NCBI GenBank assembly: GCA_016342495.1
Contig: JAEIOG010000002.1
Location: 30,057-94,056 of the forward strand
Origin: Phycisphaerae bacterium
GTDB lineage: Bacteria; Planctomycetota; Phycisphaerae; Sedimentisphaerales; SM23-30
DNA length: 64,000 nt
Reading direction: 5' to 3'
Position 1 is the first letter of the stretch. Each line of letters starts with the position of its first letter. A model generated the notes under the pieces. The model worked only from the letters and a program-made list of their open reading frames with translations. It ran no database searches and was not told where the DNA came from. The position numbers were made by a program, and so were the translations under genes. Below are positions 61,373 to 64,000 of this stretch, piece by piece.

Positions 61373-62520
61373 TTCGCTAACCTGTTTCTTTCCGCTCGCT
61401 TTAGGATTACCTCTACTACACGATCAGTCATCGAGTAAATATCAGCAGTCTGGGTATATTCATAGCCATTGCGAGCTAATTGCTCACGAGCGGCTTTATC
61501 ATTTAAAAAATCATTTAAAATATTATTAAGCTGGTTCTGTTCAAATGGATCTGGACAGAGCACCCCGCCGTTAGCTTCCTTGACATAACGCCCATAGCCA
61601 CAATGTTCAGTTACAATTACCGGTAACCGGCAAATCATCGCTTCCAAAAGTGTATGGCCAGCCGTCTCGGTCCTCGCCGGATGCAGCAGCACATCGCTGG
61701 CATAATAAAATGCCCCGATATCCTCACGCCCACCGGTAAATGTGATCTGCCTGCCAATGCCAGCCTTATCAGCGATCCCCTGATACTTATCTTTATCACC
61801 CTTGCCAATAACAATATAATGACAAACTTTTTTTATCTTTTCGGGCAATGCCGCAATTGCATAAATCGCCCGGTCAATACCCTTGGTATCAAAACTCGAC
61901 CCAATAGTTAAAATCACAAAGCCATCATCAATACCGGCATAGCTTTTGCGGAATTCACTGCGCTGCTGATCGTCCATAATATATTTTGTCAGCCGATACT
62001 TATCAATACCCGGTGGAATCAGATGTATCCGCCCCGGATCAATATTATAAGTTTCCTTAACATCGGCCAATTCTTTTGGTGATATAACCATAACATCAGT
62101 ATCACTGCATGGGCCAAAGACGCCCTGCTCCAGTTGCAGATATGTTCGATAGCGAGGCAGAAATCTATACTTCCAGCGGCCATTGCGTTTGATCTTGGCT
62201 TGATAGCAAGGGTCGCCGCCAAAATAAACATCCAGCCCCTTAACCCGGCTAAAGCCAACGATACAATCGAACCGCTTTTCACTTTGCAGCTTTTGAGCAA
62301 ACTTCTGCACACTTAATACCCTGCGATGATTAGCCGAACCGGAAAAATCTAAAATCTCTACCTCCAGCAAATCATCGTCAGCCCCATCCCAATCACTGGT
62401 AAAAACCTTAACATCATGGCCAGCCGCCGCGCATGCACGTCCAAACCGCCGCATATCACGTTGCAGGCCGCCAAATTCAAAATATTTTTCAATTATAAAT
62501 GCTATGCTGTATTTAGCCAT
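61369..62520 (-). CDS. Glycosyltransferase family 4, WaaG-like
   Basis: 383 residues of GT-B fold. N-terminal domain AFIIEKYFEFGGLQRDMRRF, with a conserved GG, C-terminal nucleotide-sugar domain with ILTIGSSFDTKGIDRAIYAI, HYIVIGKGDKDKYQGIA, VLLHPARTETAGHTLLEAMI (E-x7-E) and VIVTEHCGYGRYVKEANGGV. Similar to the LPS core glucosyltransferase WaaG. Its coupling to RfaP-like kinase supports a role in the LPS core. First gene of the minus-strand operon with the kinases and NTase-like protein, as far as the gap of 191 bases before the triple kinase allows. Confidence 0.88.
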   Translation of the reverse strand: MAKYSIAFIIEKYFEFGGLQRDMRRFGRACAAAGHDVKVFTSDWDGADDDLLEVEILDFSGSANHRRVLSVQKFAQKLQSEKRFDCIVGFSRVKGLDVYFGGDPCYQAKIKRNGRWKYRFLPRYRTYLQLEQGVFGPCSDTDVMVISPKELADVKETYNIDPGRIHLIPPGIDKYRLTKYIMDDQQRSEFRKSYAGIDDGFVILTIGSSFDTKGIDRAIYAIAALPEKIKKVCHYIVIGKGDKDKYQGIADKAGIGRQITFTGGREDIGAFYYASDVLLHPARTETAGHTLLEAMICRLPVIVTEHCGYGRYVKEANGGVLCPDPFEQNQLNNILNDFLNDKAAREQLARNGYEYTQTADIYSMTDRVVEVILKRAERNRLAK

Positions 62521-62635
62521 TGATTAAGCTCAAAAATTTAATAAGTCTAATTACTATCATGACTTATGATTAACTGCGAATGATACAAATAAAAGCTCAA
62601 AATGTCAATATTCTTCTAAATCGGCAAAAATGCGC

Positions 62636-62664
62636 ATAAAAAAAGCCAGCTATCTTCACTGGCC
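62636..62664 (-). terminator. Probable terminator after the lipoprotein gene
   Basis: On the minus strand GCCAG and CTGGC arms flank a TGAAGATAG-type loop, followed by T-run. Lies just after the stop of the lipoprotein gene at 62679. Confidence 0.65.
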
Positions 62665-62678
62665 CTTGTTTATTTTTG

Positions 62679-63131
62679 CTATTTCTTTGATTTATCAACC
62701 ATTTTCGTAAATTCAATAGCTACCACACCATTATCACCAGTAAAACCTGTTGGCTTAGTGCCTGAGCCCGGTTCAGTACCAGCCATCACCAGCTTACCAT
62801 CTTCAAATTTATAAATATAATTCGCTTTTTTTCCAACATATTGTTCAGCGGCACATTTGGTTATTGTCAACACCCCGCTTTTGGGTACAGTTGTTTCATC
62901 AAGAATAATTGTCCCGCCATAGCTCTGTTGACCAGGGCCCTGGCATTCCATCGTATTGCCAATAATAACCATCGCCCATTGACTGCCATCATTTATGGAT
63001 TTCCCAGTCCATGCTCCCTGCAGACGATCCATATCTGTTGTTGGTGCTTTTAATCCACCACAACCTGTCAGAGCAATAGCCATAAACAACATCACACCTA
63101 TAGCTGATTTAATTGATACCTTGCGACTCAT
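62679..63131 (-). CDS. Small lipoprotein, TIGR03067-like
   Basis: 150 residues from the ATG giving MSRKVSIKSAIGVMLFMAIA, with GGAAAGGA upstream. Lipobox MAIALTGC (Cys 23). The mature part starts with TTDMDRLQGAWTGKS, the 'LQGxW' motif of the TIGR03067 planctomycete domain, a small lipocalin-like fold, with KLVMAGTEPGSG and VVAIEFTKMV near the end. The long frame before the start has no relation. The envelope role is unknown. Confidence 0.72.
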   Translation of the reverse strand: MSRKVSIKSAIGVMLFMAIALTGCGGLKAPTTDMDRLQGAWTGKSINDGSQWAMVIIGNTMECQGPGQQSYGGTIILDETTVPKSGVLTITKCAAEQYVGKKANYIYKFEDGKLVMAGTEPGSGTKPTGFTGDNGVVAIEFTKMVDKSKK

Positions 63132-63293
63132 CTTAAATTCCTTTCCGTTTACATTTATAGTTGACCTGCTCTGCATATAACAACATATACAATAGCTACT
63201 AATCTTAATAGTCAACCTTTGCGCCAAATCAAGTAACCGTTTATACATAATGAATTAGTAGCTGTCAATAGCTATTTCATCCCAAAAGCGCAT

Positions 63294-63327
63294 GCAAAAA
63301 GGTCAGCCGCGAACGACTGACCTTTAA
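63294..63327 (-). terminator. Intrinsic terminator of the ferritin gene
   Basis: AAAAGGTCAG (63297-63306) and CTGACCTTT (63317-63325) form a 9-bp stem; on the minus strand the T-run follows directly. Confidence 0.85.
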
Positions 63328-63350
63328 GTTGCAAATTTACTGTGGATATT

Positions 63351-63860
63351 TTATTCTTCTACTGGCGGGGTAAATACTCTTTGGCCCAGCTTATCATCAA
63401 GCATGTACAACAACTGCGGTTTATCACCGGCTCGTTTAAGTTTGCTCAATATATCACTTACATTCTTTTCTTCTTCTATCTGCTCTGACACATACCATTG
63501 CAGATAATTATGAGTGGCATAATCTTTTTCTTCAATCGCCAACCCAACCAAATTATTAATCAAACTGGTTACATGCTGTTCGTGAGCGAGTGTCTCCTCA
63601 AAAACTGCAAGCACCGATTCAAATTCTATTGGTGGTGCGGCAATAGCCTTAAGCTTAACTCTTGCTCCGCGATCATTTATATATTTGAACAGTTTATTAC
63701 CATGAAATTGCTCTTCCTGAAACTGAGTAACCATCCAGTTGGCAAAACCAGGATAGTCATTGGCTTCAAAATACGCCGCCATCGACATATAAAGATATGC
63801 CGAATAAAACTCAGCATTTAATTGTTCGTTGAGAGCATCAACCATTTTTTTCGAAAGCAT
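63351..63860 (-). CDS. ftnA: Ferritin
   Basis: Iron storage protein that oxidises and mineralises iron. 169 residues from the ATG with GGAG nine bases upstream (the frame further up starts with TTG). Four-helix bundle with the ferroxidase ligands: ALNEQLNAEFYSAYLYMSMA (E), FQEEQFHGNKLFKYINDRGA (E, E, H), FEETLAHEQHVTSLINNLV and HNYLQWYVSEQIEEEKNVSD (E, E). All are present, so it is an active prokaryotic ferritin. No haem-binding methionine as in bacterioferritin is seen. Followed by a clear terminator. Alone on the minus strand. Confidence 0.95.
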   Translation of the reverse strand: MLSKKMVDALNEQLNAEFYSAYLYMSMAAYFEANDYPGFANWMVTQFQEEQFHGNKLFKYINDRGARVKLKAIAAPPIEFESVLAVFEETLAHEQHVTSLINNLVGLAIEEKDYATHNYLQWYVSEQIEEEKNVSDILSKLKRAGDKPQLLYMLDDKLGQRVFTPPVEE

Positions 63861-63885
63861 AATCTTATACTCCAAATTCTAACTT

Positions 63886-63916
63886 GTAGGATGGGCTCTG
63901 CCCATGCCGATAAAAC
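63886..63916 (+). repeat. 31-bp dispersed repeat (ATGGG..CCCAT), copy 2
   Basis: Begins GTAGGATGGGCTCTG and ends GATAAAAC. Its ATGGGC/GCCCAT arms form a 6-bp hairpin with three-base loop. Same repeat as 33058-33088. Lies 25 bases upstream of the ferritin start. Confidence 0.75.
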
Positions 63917-64000
63917 ACGCTACTTAGGGCTTGCTCAAAAACGCAATAAATGGTTCAGGAAATATTTATTTGTATGATTTTCATTGTATTGGCATGGCGT

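Noticed and set aside
1..64000. tRNA or rRNA genes, CRISPR arrays, insertion sequences
   Set aside because: None recognised while reading; no TTCGA-type tRNA arm in a cloverleaf context, no regular spacer array, no transposase. tRNAscan or a CRISPR finder would settle this.

Overview
The window reads as a chromosomal segment of a diderm, AT-rich (my estimate is about 40% GC) bacterium, most likely a planctomycete of the class Phycisphaerae (Sedimentisphaerales-like). This assignment is inferred from the combination of a dockerin-like motif at the C-terminus of a repetitive secreted protein, outer-membrane lipoproteins and LPS-core kinases (a Gram-negative envelope), a UAP1-type UDP-GlcNAc pyrophosphorylase, a TIGR03936/RNase G neighbourhood, and many lineage-type secreted hypotheticals. 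No 16S gene, tRNA, CRISPR array, transposase or integrase was recognised.

Layout. 1-3.1 kb: 3' part of an MscS channel, a 962-bp gap holding a dispersed repeat, a DUF502 membrane protein and a ribosome hibernation factor. 3.3-8.4 kb: a regulatory PTS set (IIA, HPr, enzyme I; no sugar permease in the window) behind a well-formed promoter with a palindrome at its start site, followed by a TIGR03936 protein and RNase E/G. 8.5-9.3 kb: a minus-strand mini-operon of small acidic proteins including a 46-codon gene. 9.7-13.0 kb: LOG-family hydrolase, URO-D-like protein and MATE exporter. 13.1-20.8 kb: a giant AsmA-like protein, small envelope proteins, an HTH-transmembrane-lysine-tail protein, an OmpA-like lipoprotein and Dtd. 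20.8-25.9 kb: a four-gene polysaccharide/lipid modification operon (O-antigen-ligase-like, B12-radical SAM, methyltransferase, GT2). 26-30 kb: CDF transporter and an NtrB/NtrC-like pair. 30-36.6 kb: GH20 hexosaminidase, short asparaginase, PurD, MutM and a membrane phosphoesterase.

36.6-46 kb is accessory: a frameshifted SMI1/KNR4 gene, two similarly built LolA-like anchored proteins, a scramblase-like protein and a compact phage head cassette (portal, scaffold, SU10-type capsid, one unknown, two overlapping small envelope genes) with no terminase, tail or integrase. The cassette carries strong hairpins after the capsid gene and at its end.

46.4-64 kb: UDP-GlcNAc pyrophosphorylase, small membrane proteins and lipoproteins, MutS2 without Smr, a 1039-aa repeat protein with a dockerin-like end, DinB, and a second envelope cluster (alpha/beta hydrolase, nucleotidyltransferase-like protein, a protein with three kinase-like domains, RfaP-like kinase, GT4), ending with a lipoprotein and ferritin. 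The two envelope clusters, the UDP-GlcNAc enzyme and the GH20 enzyme suggest active building and turnover of surface glycans. Several short dispersed repeat families recur in intergenic DNA across the window.
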